64,000 nucleotides of DNA from Aedes albopictus (taxonomy: Eukaryota; Arthropoda; Insecta; Diptera; Culicidae), in assembly GCF_035046485.1 (NCBI RefSeq), contig NC_085138.1:87593228-87657227 (forward strand), in the 5' to 3' direction. Positions 42,752 through 53,689 of this stretch are shown in pieces (positions within the stretch are counted from its first letter, which is position 1; every line of letters begins with the position of its first letter). Position numbers and translations under genes: made by a program. The notes under the pieces were generated by a model. It did no database searches. It saw nothing but the letters and a program-made list of their open reading frames with translations, and was not told the origin of the DNA.

Positions 42752-43264
42752 TTACAATATGGACGAACGATTAATCTTATTTTTAAAGCTTTGCGACGAT
42801 TCTTCGAATTCAAAAAGATCCTCAACCAACGTGAATGTTCGTATCATCTTCGACATCGGATCATTAAAACCATATGTTGTTCGGTGAAACCTGGCCGACA
42901 GTAATGCGCGTTGCCGGAGAGGTCGCTGAATAGCACGGATGTTCATCATGGAGAGGAGATCAGGAGAGTCAACTTCATTCCTTAGCAATTTGGCCACAAA
43001 CATCGCTTGCTGAACTTTACGCCTTTTCTGTAGGGTGTCTATTCCAAGCAATTGGCAACGAGCAGAATATTCCGGAAGATTCAACGGATCACGCCACGGT
43101 AAATGACGAAGAGCTAGACGGATGAACCTCCGTTGTACCCTTTCAATCCTCAGTGTCCAGGAAATATCATTCGGCGTCCAAACAATAGCAGCAGTCTCCA
43201 GAATTGGACGAACTAGTGCGCAGTACAAAGATTTTAAACAGTAGGGGTCAGTAAAATCTTTAGC
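42752..43264 (-). pseudogene. Jockey-like LINE polyprotein, C-terminal part
   Basis: The frame continues the RT from 45229: DFTDPYCLKSLYCALVRPIL, then AAIVWTPNDISWTLRIERVQRRFIRLALR and a tail typical of Jockey/CR1 C-termini. It is separated from the RT only by the 1956-bp insert; removing that insert and one AACT joins GFISKV to AKDFTDP in frame. Confidence 0.8.
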
Positions 43265-43268
43265 AACT

Positions 43269-45224
43269 TGTTACGTTTAGTTTTGATTTGCCGATTAAGC
43301 ACCATTTGTGTTAGACGATTAGCCTGTAAGATGAAATTGTAATTACACGAGAAATGCAATACATAAGCTGTACCGCGCGCAAACAGTTAGTCACCCCTGC
43401 CAGAGAGCTAAATTAATTCCGTTCGTCGATCGCCCTCGATCGGGTCAATGCGGCAAGCCTCGCCCGAACCTCACCTCACACACAAGTCAATACGAACACG
43501 CGATCCACATGAGTGAGAGTGTCTGCAACCGACAACGAAATCTTGCCCGCCTTCGAGCCAACCCACACCAAAACACCGTATGCGTTGATGGCACGAGACA
43601 AGCGAGAGAAGGAAAGAGAAACATTGCAGCTACAGCATATTGTTCGTGCAGTTGAAAATCGGAATTTTTGACACGCGAAAATCGATGTTTCTCCTAAACC
43701 ATGTGTCGGACGTACGTCGGACACAGTGCGCTGGATAGAGGGCCAGGTCCGCTGTCCAGCGCTCTACGTCCGACGTTAGGTTTGACGTATGGATTTTGAG
43801 AAAAATCGATTGTCGGGTGTGGGGAAACTTCGGGTTTCAACCGCGACGACAATATCACAATACGGATGACGACGCATACATCGGCACAAGCTGTCGGTGG
43901 GAGAGCACTGGAGCCGAAAAGTGAAAACCAATTTCAGTTCGCCTCAGCACGGTCCGGCGTCAAGATCGCAAAGATCCCGTCGCGCACATTCATCGCCGCA
44001 AGTTCTATTGCAAGCAAGCAAACCGTGAAATTTAGTTTCCATCTCCCAGGAGGGACGAGTGCGAATAAGCAAAATCGATTGTGACTAAATGTGCGATTGG
44101 TGCCGGTAATGCTAATTTGTGATGCCTTTTCCGAGGACACTTTTCATAGCGTCGATTTCATTTCATTAGGACACGGCTGCGAACAATTGGGAGGAAGAGA
44201 TCCGAGTCGGATTAGACGCCACGTGTCTGCTATTCTGGTGGTCATCGGACCGAAATAATCCGATACAAGTTGGAGTACGGAAAGCATCGAGCAGGAACTC
44301 GGGTTTGTTCGAGATAAATCCGCCTAGCAGCTGGCGTTGGGACCTCAAGAAGGCCGGAATAGGTGAGTCCTACAAGATGGCGGCCCACGAGGTTAGCATT
44401 AACACGTGTGATAATTGCAGCAACTTGGCGGACACGAGGGTGACGCAGAAAGCGGTCGGATCGAAGCTTGGGCAGCAAAATACCATCGAAAGGCCCCTGC
44501 AAGGGTGAGTTGAAATGAATCTTCTAAAAGCGCATCCGACTGAATGCATTTCTGCATTTCCCAGGGCCTTTTTTGGCAGATCTACGCAGTTTTTAACGAG
44601 TCGGCAACCGGGTCGACACCTTCATCGCCATCTTTGCTGCGTCGCTTGCGGCTCGCGTCGCCCACCGTTTTTGGCATCTCCTACCGCCGTACCGTGGGTT
44701 GGTGCGACTTTGGAACGAAGTGTTCGTGCCCTGTCGGCAGAAAAGAGAGAAGTTGGAGTTGGAGCTCTGCATCAGGGAGGCCGGCGAGACCAGACCGGTG
44801 GTAATCCGTGTGGCATCGGCCAAGGTCGCGGTGGAGGTGGCAGCCACGGCGACGGTACCGACGGTGCGCGTAGGTGCTGGGCAACAGCTTCCATGCAGTG
44901 GTTCCCCAGACCGGGAGTGATTAACAACAATGCGCTGGCAGGAAGAGGTGCCAATCCGGCGCGTGAATCTGGCAATGGCGCCGGGAAGCGGGGCCGTGAG
45001 TACTATCCTAGGTTAAGCCAATCATTGTAAGGGGGACAAAACATAGATTAAGCTACAAGCAGCTAGAGATAGGGAGCAGGCGGTCATGATGGCTATCAAT
45101 ATATGTAATTAAAACTACTTTTGGTTTTGTGAGTTTTTGTTGGTGCACATAGCCCCTCAGTGTTTGCACAATTTGGTTATTCGCTTCGGTGGTTCCGCTC
45201 TACCCTACCGGGAAACTTGCAACA
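43269..45224. mobile_element. 1956-bp LTR-like insert with TGTT...AACA ends and 4-bp duplication
   Basis: The insert begins TGTTACG and ends GCAACA, with AACT duplicated at 43265-43268 and 45225-45228. Such ends and a 4-bp duplication are the signature of LTR retroelements, so this may be a long solo LTR. It is GC-richer than its neighbours, has only short ORFs (44515-45030 on plus is the longest), and contains plausible intron borders (GGTGAGT at 44362 with TTGCAG near 44420; GGGTGAGT at 44506 with TTTCCCAG near 44566). No gag or pol is visible and no internal LTR pair was noticed. Family unknown. Confidence 0.6.
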
Positions 45225-45228
45225 AACT

Positions 45229-46553
45229 TTCGAAATGAATCCCAATTGTCGATTGGCCTTGGCGATTACAGAGGCATAGTGGTTTTTAAACGTCAGCTCC
45301 GGGTCTAATACTACTCCGAGATCGGTTATTTCTAGAACTCTTTGCAGTGTTGATCCATTGATTTCGTAGTCAAACAATATTGGCTTCTTTAAGCGGTGAA
45401 ACGTCATAACAGAGCACTTTGGAACACTGATAATCAATTTATTCCGTTGGCACCAATCAACGAACTGATCAAGCAAACTTTGTAGACGGTGGCAGTCTTC
45501 TACTGATCGTATTACCAAATAAATTTTAAGGTCGTCGGCATAGATCATTTTACAGTTCAAACCTAGTCTCGCAGCCACGTCGTTGAAATAAAGTACAAAC
45601 AAAAGCGGACCCAAATTGCTCCCTTGGGGCACTCCAGATGAGCTACAGAACGTCGACGAAACGCAGGAATCGATTTTGACTCGGAGTTGCCATCCATTTA
45701 GATAGGAACTGAGCCATGATGTGAACGTGTTCGATGCTCCTAACCGCTTAAGCTTAGCTAACAGCATGTTGTGGTCAATTCTATCAAAAGCCGCTTTCAG
45801 GTCAGTGTAAATGACATCAACTTGCGCTCTGTCCTCCATAGCACTTATACAAGTATTGGTGAAGCAGAGCAGATTCGTTGTCACTGATCTACCGGGCATG
45901 AAGCCGTGCTGATCGCTTGAGATGTAATGCTTCGACTGACTGAGAATTGCATCGCTAACGATGATCTCAAACAATTTCGATGTTGCTGACAAACTCGTAA
46001 TTCCTCGGTAATTTTTAACATTTCTCCTATCACCATTTTTGAAAACGGGAAACATAAACGACTGCTTCCAAATTTCTGGAAATACGCCATCAGCGAGAGA
46101 CCGTGTAAAAATGACAGAGAGTGGTTCAGCCAGAACAACAGCACAGCGGCAGAAAAGTACTGACGGAATGCCATCGGGACCTGGTGATAACGAGCTTTTC
46201 AACTTTTTAGCGGCAGCGATGACCATCACTGGTGTAACAGCAAAAGTCGTCAGATCAATGAAATCCAATGGTACGCTCAAGGAGGCAGTCTCGGATTCAA
46301 TTTCGGAGGCAGGAGCTTGATCAAACACAGATGCAAAAAAATTGGCAAAAATTTCGCAGCGTTCAGCGGTAGATTTTGTCTCCACACCATCAAAAACAAC
46401 ATTGTTAGGAATAGACGAATCTTTCCTTTTACTGTTTACGAACTTCCAAAAGCGTTTCGGATTCAGCCGGAGGCTAGTCTGGACTCTCATAACGTGCGCT
46501 TTGTACAAAGCAGTATTCAAACTACGATACTCCATACTGGCTCGCTGAAACTT
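45229..46553 (-). pseudogene. Jockey-like LINE reverse transcriptase
   Basis: RT of a non-LTR element. It shows NPKRFWKFVNSKR, SPGPDGIPSVLF, VKNYRGITSLSATSKLFE, DLKAAFDRIDHNMLLAKL, SSGVPQGSNLGPLLFVLYFND and the catalytic box YADDLKIYL. The frame ends at the LTR-like insert after ANRQLGFISKV. The endonuclease half is missing (5' truncation). Assignment to Jockey/CR1 rests on motif wording and is not proven. Confidence 0.8.
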
Positions 46554-46639
46554 TAGTTTGCTCTCGGACGATTGTGCAATGCGATGTTTTCGTTGACTAG
46601 CATCTTAGCGGTTCTTTTAGGCCTCCTAAAAGCTTTAGC

Positions 46640-48442
46640 GAGGGAATAGTCACTCTCATTCCGAAGAAAGGAGGCAATAGTCTTTCTTTGAACGATTATC
46701 GCCCTATAAGTTTATTAAACTGCGATTACAAGCTTTTTACTAAAATTATTGCTGAGAGGATTAAACCGATGTTGAATAAATTGATTGGAGAGGGGCAGAA
46801 AGCTTGCCTGCCGAACATGTCTAGTGTGGATAACCTGAAAGATGTTCGAAGAGTTTTAGCCAAATCATGTGAATCCAACACTCTTAGAAAAAGTCATGTA
46901 AATTTAAGTTCACTTGGATGCACATATAAGGAGCGGCCCGTTTGATAGACATTTACGTCTTTTATCACAAATAAAGTCGAGCTAGCAATCGCTAGAGCCG
47001 AAACGAGAGATAAAACATATGTAAAAGTAAAATAATGAACTGGATTCGAACTCTGGTCCGCTGAGTGAGAGGCACGTACTATATCTCTAGGCTGTAGCAC
47101 CGAGTTGGGAGACAAACGATAAATGTAAAACTGTTTCTACCTATCTGGTCAGATAGGTTTGTTGACATCTTGTGCAACTAACTCAAACTTACATGATGGA
47201 TGTAAAATTGAGTCAAATTTGCCATTCAGTCATGAAATGTTTACGCACGTTGATGTTTTACGTCACGTGTAAATTCCTAATTTTTTAAGAGTGAAGAATT
47301 TCAAAGCGTGCCTGATAAGTGTCGATTTGAACAAAGCGTTCGATCGTGTAAATCATGAGTATCTATGGAAAATTTTAGTGAAGTTCGGTTTTCCGTCTAA
47401 CATTATTGATTGTATCAAAACATTGTATTGTAACGCTACTTCGAGGGTCTTGGTTAATGGCTTTCTCACGCCAGAAATCAACATTAACTGCTCGGTCCGA
47501 CAAGGGTGTCCCTTACGCATGATCCTCATCGTGCTTTATATTGAGCCACTGCTTAGGAATATTGCAAACAGCATTCCTGGCATACTTGTTTATGACAAGT
47601 TTGTCAGTATTTTAGCTTTTGCAGACGACATTATCTTGTTGATTAGAAATGATATAGAATTTGATCTGTTGCTTAGTATTTTTGAAAATTTTTCATTATT
47701 TGCGAAAATTAAAATCAATTACAGTAAATCTTTTTTTCTTCGACTAAACCAGGCTAAAGTAGGGCCTTAATTGGTTCAGGAAACTGATTGCCTCAGAGTT
47801 TTAGGAGTTGACTTCAAGAAAAACTGGAGCAGCTCTGTAGATTCAAACTACAAAAAACTAATTGCAAGCCTAAAAGCTACCTTACAGCGGAACTATGTGA
47901 GGAAATTGAGTATAATTGAGAGATGTCAAGTATTGAACATTTTCATTCTTTCGAAACTATGGTATGTTGCTCAAATATTTCCACCATCGAATACGTATAT
48001 AGGCCAAATTAAAGCGGCATGCGGAAAGTTTCTTTGGTTCGGACAAGTGTTCAAGATTAATAGAAATCAACTTTACCTCGACTATCTAAAAGGAGGTCTC
48101 AGGCTGGTGGATCCTGAGTCCAAATGCAATGCCTTGTCTTTTAAAAATATCTTGTATAATGTAGATGTCAATGGTGATATGACCGAAGAAACCTTTTTGT
48201 TAACGTTAAATCAACCACAAAGATTGTCACGAAACGCGAGAGAGTGGATAGAAATAAGCAAACATTTAAAGAACAATTTCAATTTGTGTACTACTAAACT
48301 GTTGTACGATTATTTCATAGACGAAATACATCAGCCTCCAAAGGTTGAAGCAGATTATGCTGCTGATTGGAGCATAATTTGGGAAAACTTAAGTAAAAAC
48401 TTTCTCACATTAGTGGACAGATCAAACGTGTACTTATTTTTA
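46640..48442 (+). pseudogene. L1-like ORF2 reverse transcriptase, interrupted
   Basis: The RT begins with GIVTLIPKKGGNSLSLNDYRPISLLN, is split by a MITE at 46879-47293, and resumes with ACLISVDLNKAFDRVNHEYL, SVRQGCPLRMILIVLYIEPL and catalytic FADDIILLI near 47630. A TAA at 47768-47770 breaks the frame, after which the thumb and connection region continues in the same register to about 48442 (LRVLGVDFKKNWS onward). The piece between the endonuclease and LIPKK is absent. Not functional. Confidence 0.8.
46879..47293. mobile_element. MITE carrying a tRNA-like core
   Basis: The ends CACTCTTAGAAAAAGTCATG and TAATTTTTTAAGAGTG are inverted. The minus strand contains GGTGCTACAGCCTAGAGATA, ACGTGCCTCTCACTCAGC and GAGTTCGAATCCAGTTC (47040-47100), which resembles a tRNA with a B box. 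It splits the L1-like RT after AKSCESN. The target duplication is unclear. Confidence 0.65.
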
Positions 48443-48448
48443 AATGAT

Positions 48449-49046
48449 TCATTTCATTTATTTAGTGAACATCAAATTCATGATAATACTGAATCAACAA
48501 TTTGCCGCCATAATACTCGATTTGCAGCTGCAGCTCTTCAACGTCGGTCACGCCCAACACTCGCCAGATCACGCTCCACCTGGTCCGCCCATCGTGCTCT
48601 CTGCGCTCCACGCCTTCTTGTACCAACCGGATGGTTAGCAAACACCAACTTTGCAGGGTTGTTGTCCGGCATTCTTGCAACATGCCCTGCCCACCGTATC
48701 CTTCCGGCTTTGGCTACCTTCTGGATGCTGGGTTCGCCATAAAGTGCAGCGAGCTCGTGGTTCATCCTTCTCCGCCACACACCGTTCTCCTGCACGCCGC
48801 CGGGGTGGAAGCTCAGGTAAAATATTATCTCCTGGGCGCCCATTAAAAACACCACCCCCGGCGAAGACTGGCGCTCGAGCCTAGCTATTTAGCACTGTAG
48901 TTGGAGGAAATGCCAATGCAGAACCCGTAGGCTTCCGGGAAGGTAAGCCCAGCTCCCTGGGTTAGTGGGTTGGTGTCAGGCCCTGCGAGCCAGCCGTAAA
49001 AAAGACTAGCACCGGAAAATCAACAAGAGAAGAATGCGAACCGATC
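48449..49046 (-). mobile_element. RTE-like LINE fragment (family B) with inverted 5' segment
   Basis: A 13-bp duplication ATTTTTAAATGAT flanks it (48436-48448 and 49047-49059). The left part, minus strand (48449 to about 48815), is the 3' end with RRRMNHELAALYGEP and RRGAQRARWADQVERDL. The right part (about 48840-49046) is family-B 5' UTR in plus orientation, matching 55545-55610 (GGTTGGTGTCAGGCCCT). One insertion event with a flipped 5' end explains both. Confidence 0.75.
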
Positions 49047-49059
49047 ATTTTTAAATGAT

Positions 49060-49443
49060 ATCATTAGTAATAAAGAAAAGTTACTGGCGTACAATATTGG
49101 AAACCTGGCATCATCGAATTGTGTAAATTGTGGTTTAATAGACTCTAATTTCCATCGTATAAAATCCTGCTTGGAGGCCAAAAAAATATGGGCTTGGCGT
49201 AGCGATATTATTCGTAATCGTTTGAAATTAAAATTTAAAGACATGGAGGATATTCTGCAATTTCCGATCCAAAACAACAAAAAAGAATTTAAAGCGGCCT
49301 TATGGTTAACTGTTCGAGCAATTTCAATCAATGTGGTAGCGCAGGGACAATCTTTGTTTATTTTCAAGAAGGGAATAAGAAAGTTGAGATGGAATAACCG
49401 AGCCGCGTTTAAGACAGAATTTGGAACATGTTTAAATATTTGT
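49060..49443 (+). pseudogene. L1-like ORF2 C-terminal region
   Basis: The same frame as before the RTE insert contains the C-terminal cysteine-histidine motif CVNCGLIDSNFHRIKSC followed by a 90-residue tail ending LNIC and a TGA at 49443. This is the end of the L1-like polyprotein. Confidence 0.7.
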
Positions 49444-49655
49444 TGACCGTAGTTGGAATTGGAATCCAGGGATCGACTAAATGTAAAATGTAAAATTAGC
49501 ATTAAGAATGAACGAACTCTGTATCCTACTCTGTAATTCTAATTTAATTGAATAAAAAAAAAGCAGGACCTGAAAGCTCTTTCTGAGCTAAGGAGACTGA
49601 AGGTGATTGGACCAAGACCCGGTTCAGTGAAAATTTCCATATAACAGGACAAATC

Positions 49656-49889
49656 AAGACCAACAATTGAAAAGGCCACATCAACATTGTGTAAACAAAC
49701 ACGTTTCTGTCGACTTGAGGCCTTCTGAAATCCACCCACGCATCTCACCACCACTATCAGAAAGCTTGTTGTTTGCGCTTTCTGTTAGTGGTGGTGAGAT
49801 GTGTGGGTGGAGTTCAAAAGGCCTCAAGTCGATAGAAACATGTTTGTTTACAAAATGTTGTTGCGGCCTTTTCAGTTGTTGGTCTTGAA
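49656..49889. mobile_element. Hairpin MITE of about 234 bp
   Basis: AGACCAACAATTGAAAAGGCC pairs with GGCCTTTTCAGTTGTTGGTC and the pairing continues inward through GTCGACTTGAGGCC, CCACCCACGCATCTCACCA and CTTTCTG. Centre near 49772. No ORF. It follows the poly(A) of the L1-like element by about 90 bp. Confidence 0.8.
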
Positions 49890-50124
49890 ATGTTTATATG
49901 TATTTTTATTTGGATAATATTCATAATTCAGTCAAAAACTTTTTTTTATACTCCACAAGCAGTTGTGCTTATTGTTTAACAGCAATACATTCTAATTCTC
50001 AATTGTGTCAGATTTTGCAAAGAAAGGTATATATGATATTGTTGAACAATTTAACAAAATGGCAACACTGATCGCTGAGGGCAATCAACTTGTATCTTAT
50101 TCATGTTATTTTGCAAACTGGCGC

Positions 50125-52382
50125 TTAAAGTCTTTTACCAGGAATTTTGGAAAGGACGAAGAGTAAAACAATACTCGTTGTACAAAATTTACAGTATTTC
50201 AGCAGGCATTCAATACCAAATATGACCAGACTGGCCAACAATCCAATTGTTAATACCATCCATGTTGAAACGAGATCATCCAAAGACTGCATGCCAAAAT
50301 CACCGCCTTCGTACCTGACATATTTCCTTCTATCGTTGTTCAAACATAGATCTCCCACATCCATCTGCCAAAGATTCAACAATCCTGATTCGAAAAACAC
50401 CTTCTGTGTATAGTCCAATATCTCAACGAGTGGGCTTTTCAGTCCGACCCAATAGGCGATAACAACGTTTGCTTTCCTCTCATCAAGGATCGCATAGTTG
50501 GGTCGATTCAACTTAAAGTCATAATTTCGGCGCATCAACACTAGAGTAACAGCCTCGAGGTCATGGGTGTAATGTGCATTAACTCCATCCAGGTTTACGT
50601 TGTCGGCGCCAATCGATTTGTGAATCACCAGTGATCCCAGCAACTTATCGTTTGCCAATTCTTTATCGATTAAGATGTCAGCTGTGATTTTGAGTTCCGA
50701 ATTAGCCAGTTCCTCCAGGGTTTTGATGTTTCCGATAGACGGTTTGTTCGTCATGAATGCCATCATTTTTGTGCCATATGCGGTCAATATCAGAAAAAAA
50801 GAAAACAACCATCGGAAACAATAACACCTTTTCTCTAGTAGTGACGCGATGTAGACTGTATTCTTGAAATCCACATAGGGTAATTGTTCCCTTCGTTGTG
50901 GTAGTACCTAATGTTGCGGTAGTGGCAATTGAGCACTTTTTCGACTGAAATGCTACCAAAAGGCATTTTTAATAGATGTATTATGCTTAAATTATGAGAT
51001 TGCACCATTTGTGTGCTTAAGATTTGCACGAAAACCTATTTAAAAAAAATATTTTCCTTAAATTTTTTGCTGGTGTGTTCCTATTGTTGCGGTAGTGTTC
51101 CTATTGTTGCGGTATCCCATATGATTTCAATGGGATACCGCAACAATAGGAACCAAAATTAAATTTTACCTCCATAATAGGAACAGTGTGCCTATTGTTG
51201 TGGTAAGCGATTTATGATCGAAAACAGAGAGAAACGATAGTTTTTATATTTTTCCAAGCAAATTTGGATAGAAAACTACCAACTAACGTTTTACAACCCT
51301 TCATTAGATGGTACGATCATTGTTTTTAAAATGAATTTACCTTAATACCACAACGATGGGCACACTTACACTACTACCAGCAAAATCGGATCATTTTTGA
51401 ATAGCGCAGGAAATATGAAACTCAGTGATGCGATCAGCACAAGCATCACAAAAAGTAGGACCTAAGCTTCTAGCGTGAAAGGTTTCGTAAACATTTCAAA
51501 AACGTTGAGAGTTCTAGCTTGAGGTACCAAAAAAACAAGAGAAATGGGAAAAACTCCAAAAATCAATTTCAAGCTAGTTTCAACAAACACTACTGCATCA
51601 CATTGGTCTAATACTTGGTCTAATACAATATCAAAGTGATCATCTTCAGCCAGCTTTACAAAACATTCATGTAGCGGCATCGCTTTGGAACAAACGTTCC
51701 TTTTAAATGTCAGGCTAGTGTTCAAGAAAACAGCCGTTTGATATATCCAAACTTTTGCTGGTAACCATGGATCGATCGTGTGAGCGAATGTAATGGGTCT
51801 TCCGTGCGAATCGCGAATATTGCTTCGAATCAAGTCTTTTGGGTGAGGAAACTGCTCCAGAGCCGCTTTTGGCTTCCCAAAAAGCCCCATTTGAACTATA
51901 ACTTTCTCCTTCGTTCCCATGTAGGTTATCTTATCAAACTGCCCAGTGGCCAGCATGGATCTGACACCCTGAAAGACTTTGGAAATCAAAGTATTCACTA
52001 GTACTAATAGAGGAGAGTTGGTGTGCAAAATGGCGAAAAAAATATTCACAAACCGAGGGTGGTTTGAAGGACCTAAATCACGATCTCCAACGTAGACAAT
52101 TGTCAAGTCTGTTTTCGAACATAAACTGTCGTTGAATGCCAAGTAAAAGCTTTCATTGAAAACGAATTTGGCGATTTTTTCCAACTGAGGTGACGAGAGT
52201 AGTTTCCCGAACCAACCGTCGTCGGTTCCAGCCGAAACGTCGTAGAGTATGCACTTGAACCAACTGGATTTTTGCTGGTAATAGTGTTGTATTGTAGAAA
52301 TTGTGTATTGATGTAGTTCTTCCGACAGAGATACTCCCGTGGTAAAATGGATGAAACATGAAAATAGTACCACTAACTTCAT
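50125..52382 (-). pseudogene. Divergent ionotropic receptor IR3, three lesions
   Basis: Homolog of IR2. The ATG at 52382 opens the signal peptide MKLVVLFSCFIHFTTG. The N-terminal domain and S1 are open to 51462, where a TAG replaces the Trp expected after TKPFTLEA. Reading past it continues the first membrane helix. A 494-bp MITE (50878-51371) then cuts the loop after the helix, at the point equivalent to VVCGFQ. The second helix has a one-base insertion in an A run near 50793, and the rest (YGTKMMAFMTNKPSIGNIK, S2, last helix) is open to 50125. The C-terminus is about 20 residues longer than in IR1. Non-functional as read. Confidence 0.85.
50878..51371. mobile_element. 494-bp MITE in IR3, TA duplication
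   Basis: The ends are GGGTAATTGTTCCC...TCGTTGTGGTA and the inverted TACCACAACGATGGGCACAC...TTACAC. TA flanks both sides (50876-50877 and 51372-51373). The word CCTATTGTTGCGGTA recurs inside, once as a palindrome around 51110-51155. Alignment to IR4 (CCACATACTACTAGC) fixes the empty site. Confidence 0.8.
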
Positions 52383-52829
52383 ATTGGCATTCGTTTCCAA
52401 CCCGATATAATAAACGGCATACCTAGCAGCTTCGGGAATGCTGAGTTTCACGTTATACCGCTCATCGGGGTGGGACACTTTTGATGATAATAAGTGTTAT
52501 TAGCACTATTGGAAAACATTAATCATTAAACGCGCTCGTGAAGAAAGTTTTCAGTCTGCAGGTCATGACAATGTGGATGAAATTCGGAATTAATTGTACT
52601 GATTTACGTTGAATGTACAGGTAACTATACTTCCATTTAGCACATTGGATAATGGAGAATATTAATAAACAAGAAGTGCAAGGTTGTTATGACCGGAAGA
52701 AAACCCTTAAAAATATTATTTCAACAAATCCATGGGAACTTTGATTATAGGCTTAAGAGTTTACTTAGCACAATTGTAGCAGAGTTATGTGAATCATGGC
52801 GACCAGGCGGGATTTGTCTAGTCGATGTT
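52383..52829. other. Intergenic sequence upstream of IR3
   Basis: The minus strand has CCAATAGTGCTAATAACACTT and a TCCCACCCCGATGAGC stretch before the IR3 ATG. It is only weakly similar to the conserved block of IR1 and IR2. The remainder has no recognised feature. Confidence 0.35.
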
Positions 52830-52990
52830 ACCGGATTCAACTCTCTTGACATTGAAAACCAACTTGCAGTCGACGATGTTCTTGCCAGATAGTTTCGGAA
52901 CAAGCTCCCATGTTTCGTTTTTCCGCAACGATTCCAGCTCGCTTGTGATGGCCTCCTTCCAGTGCTTCCAAATGCTAGCGTTGAATGCTC
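52830..52990 (-). pseudogene. Ty1/copia-like RT fragment
   Basis: The minus strand encodes HWKEAITSELESLRKNETWE then LVPKLSGKNIVDCKLVFNVK, the start of the copia reverse transcriptase. Only about 50 codons remain, with no LTRs nearby, and it ends near the hAT element at 53034. Confidence 0.6.
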
Positions 52991-53033
52991 ATGATCCTCG
53001 GGTTTTCCTGTCTGTAGAACATTCAGCAGCAGT

Positions 53034-53216
53034 CAGGGCCGGATCTAAGGGAAGGGGGCCCCACAAAAACATTTTTTAAATTTGCTAACATTAACTTTAT
53101 TTTTCATATTGCTCAAGTACTGTTCGAAAATAAGGAAAAACATTTTTGGTCATCTCTCCGAGGGGCCTCCTCATCCGCTCGGGCCCCGGGCCCCCACAAT
53201 CCTTAATCCGGGCCTG
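53034..53216. mobile_element. hAT-like MITE, 183 bp
   Basis: The ends CAGGGCCGGATCTAAGG and CCTTAATCCGGGCCTG are inverted. The flanks GCAGCAGT (53026-53033) and GTAGCAGT (53217-53224) match 7 of 8. A (C/G)GGGCCCC run lies inside. No ORF. Confidence 0.8.
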
Positions 53217-53224
53217 GTAGCAGT

Positions 53225-53444
53225 AGATACAAGCCGGTGATAAAATCATGTAACTTCATCCTCTCCGACATTTCATTTTGCTGTGCCTTCACGCTGGTGC
53301 CTTGTGTGCTCTACCATATAAGCGAACAACTCTTAGCTGGCGGTATTTGTCATCGACCCGTGACCCGTTGAAGTTTGAGGTACTAGGACGGTGCCTTAAC
53401 TATAGCTTTTCACAAAACTCAAGTGACATATCGCGAACTTATCC
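53225..53444. other. Unassigned sequence
   Basis: No supportable feature; it may be further copia remnant but no motif was recognised. Confidence 0.3.
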
Positions 53445-53689
53445 ATGATGCTGTAGAGCTAGGTAATCATACCATCTACCAGAGCTTCGGAAACACACGC
53501 GAGCTGAGAAAAGCTGTGATGTGCAATATTCAAAGGCACGTGATCGGTTGGTGATCGATCGTCGAAAGAATGCGTAGGTCATAGGCCGATTCTTTAACTT
53601 ACTTAACGAAGTACTGATGATGACAAAGGCAAGAGTACGGCTGCTTCTCAAGTCACGATGCCAAAATCATCGTAGAAGAAAATATCATC
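53445..53689 (+). mobile_element. RTE-like LINE relic (family B), endonuclease piece
   Basis: TAGGTAATCATACCATCTAC, ACACACGCGAGCTG and CACGTGATCGGTTGGTG match 55760-55870 of the longer family-B copy, with frame breaks. Its end abuts the Penelope-like RT remnant. Confidence 0.65.

Larger units (their letters stand above)
42657..46620 (-). mobile_element. Jockey-like LINE inserted in the L1-like LINE
   Basis: Minus strand. The 3' tail is a (TAAA)n run (TTTA on the plus strand, 42658-42690). RT coding covers 45229-46553 and, beyond a TG...CA insert at 43269-45224, 42752-43264. The 5' end is truncated inside the RT upstream region near 46620. No target duplication is seen; both junctions fall in L1 sequence. 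Confidence 0.75.
39656..49562 (+). mobile_element. L1-like LINE, multiply interrupted
   Basis: Parts in order are a leader (39656-40023), ORF1 (40024-41088 with further pieces to 41891), an endonuclease (41953-42656), RT pieces (46640-46878, 47294-48442), the C-terminal cysteine motif region (49060-49443), and a short 3' UTR with an A run at 49552-49562. The style of the RT (NDYRPISLLNCDYKLFTKIIAERI, FADDIILL) and endonuclease (GDFNCIL, SDHCAIMMKL) is L1-like. Insertions are a MITE at 41109-41394, a Jockey-like LINE at 42657-46620, a MITE at 46879-47293 and an RTE fragment at 48449-49046. Confidence 0.75.

Noticed and set aside
44515..45030. 171-codon frame as a host gene
   Set aside because: It lies inside the TG...CA insert and has no recognisable domain; other frames there are also open because of high GC. 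Kept only as a note in the insert.
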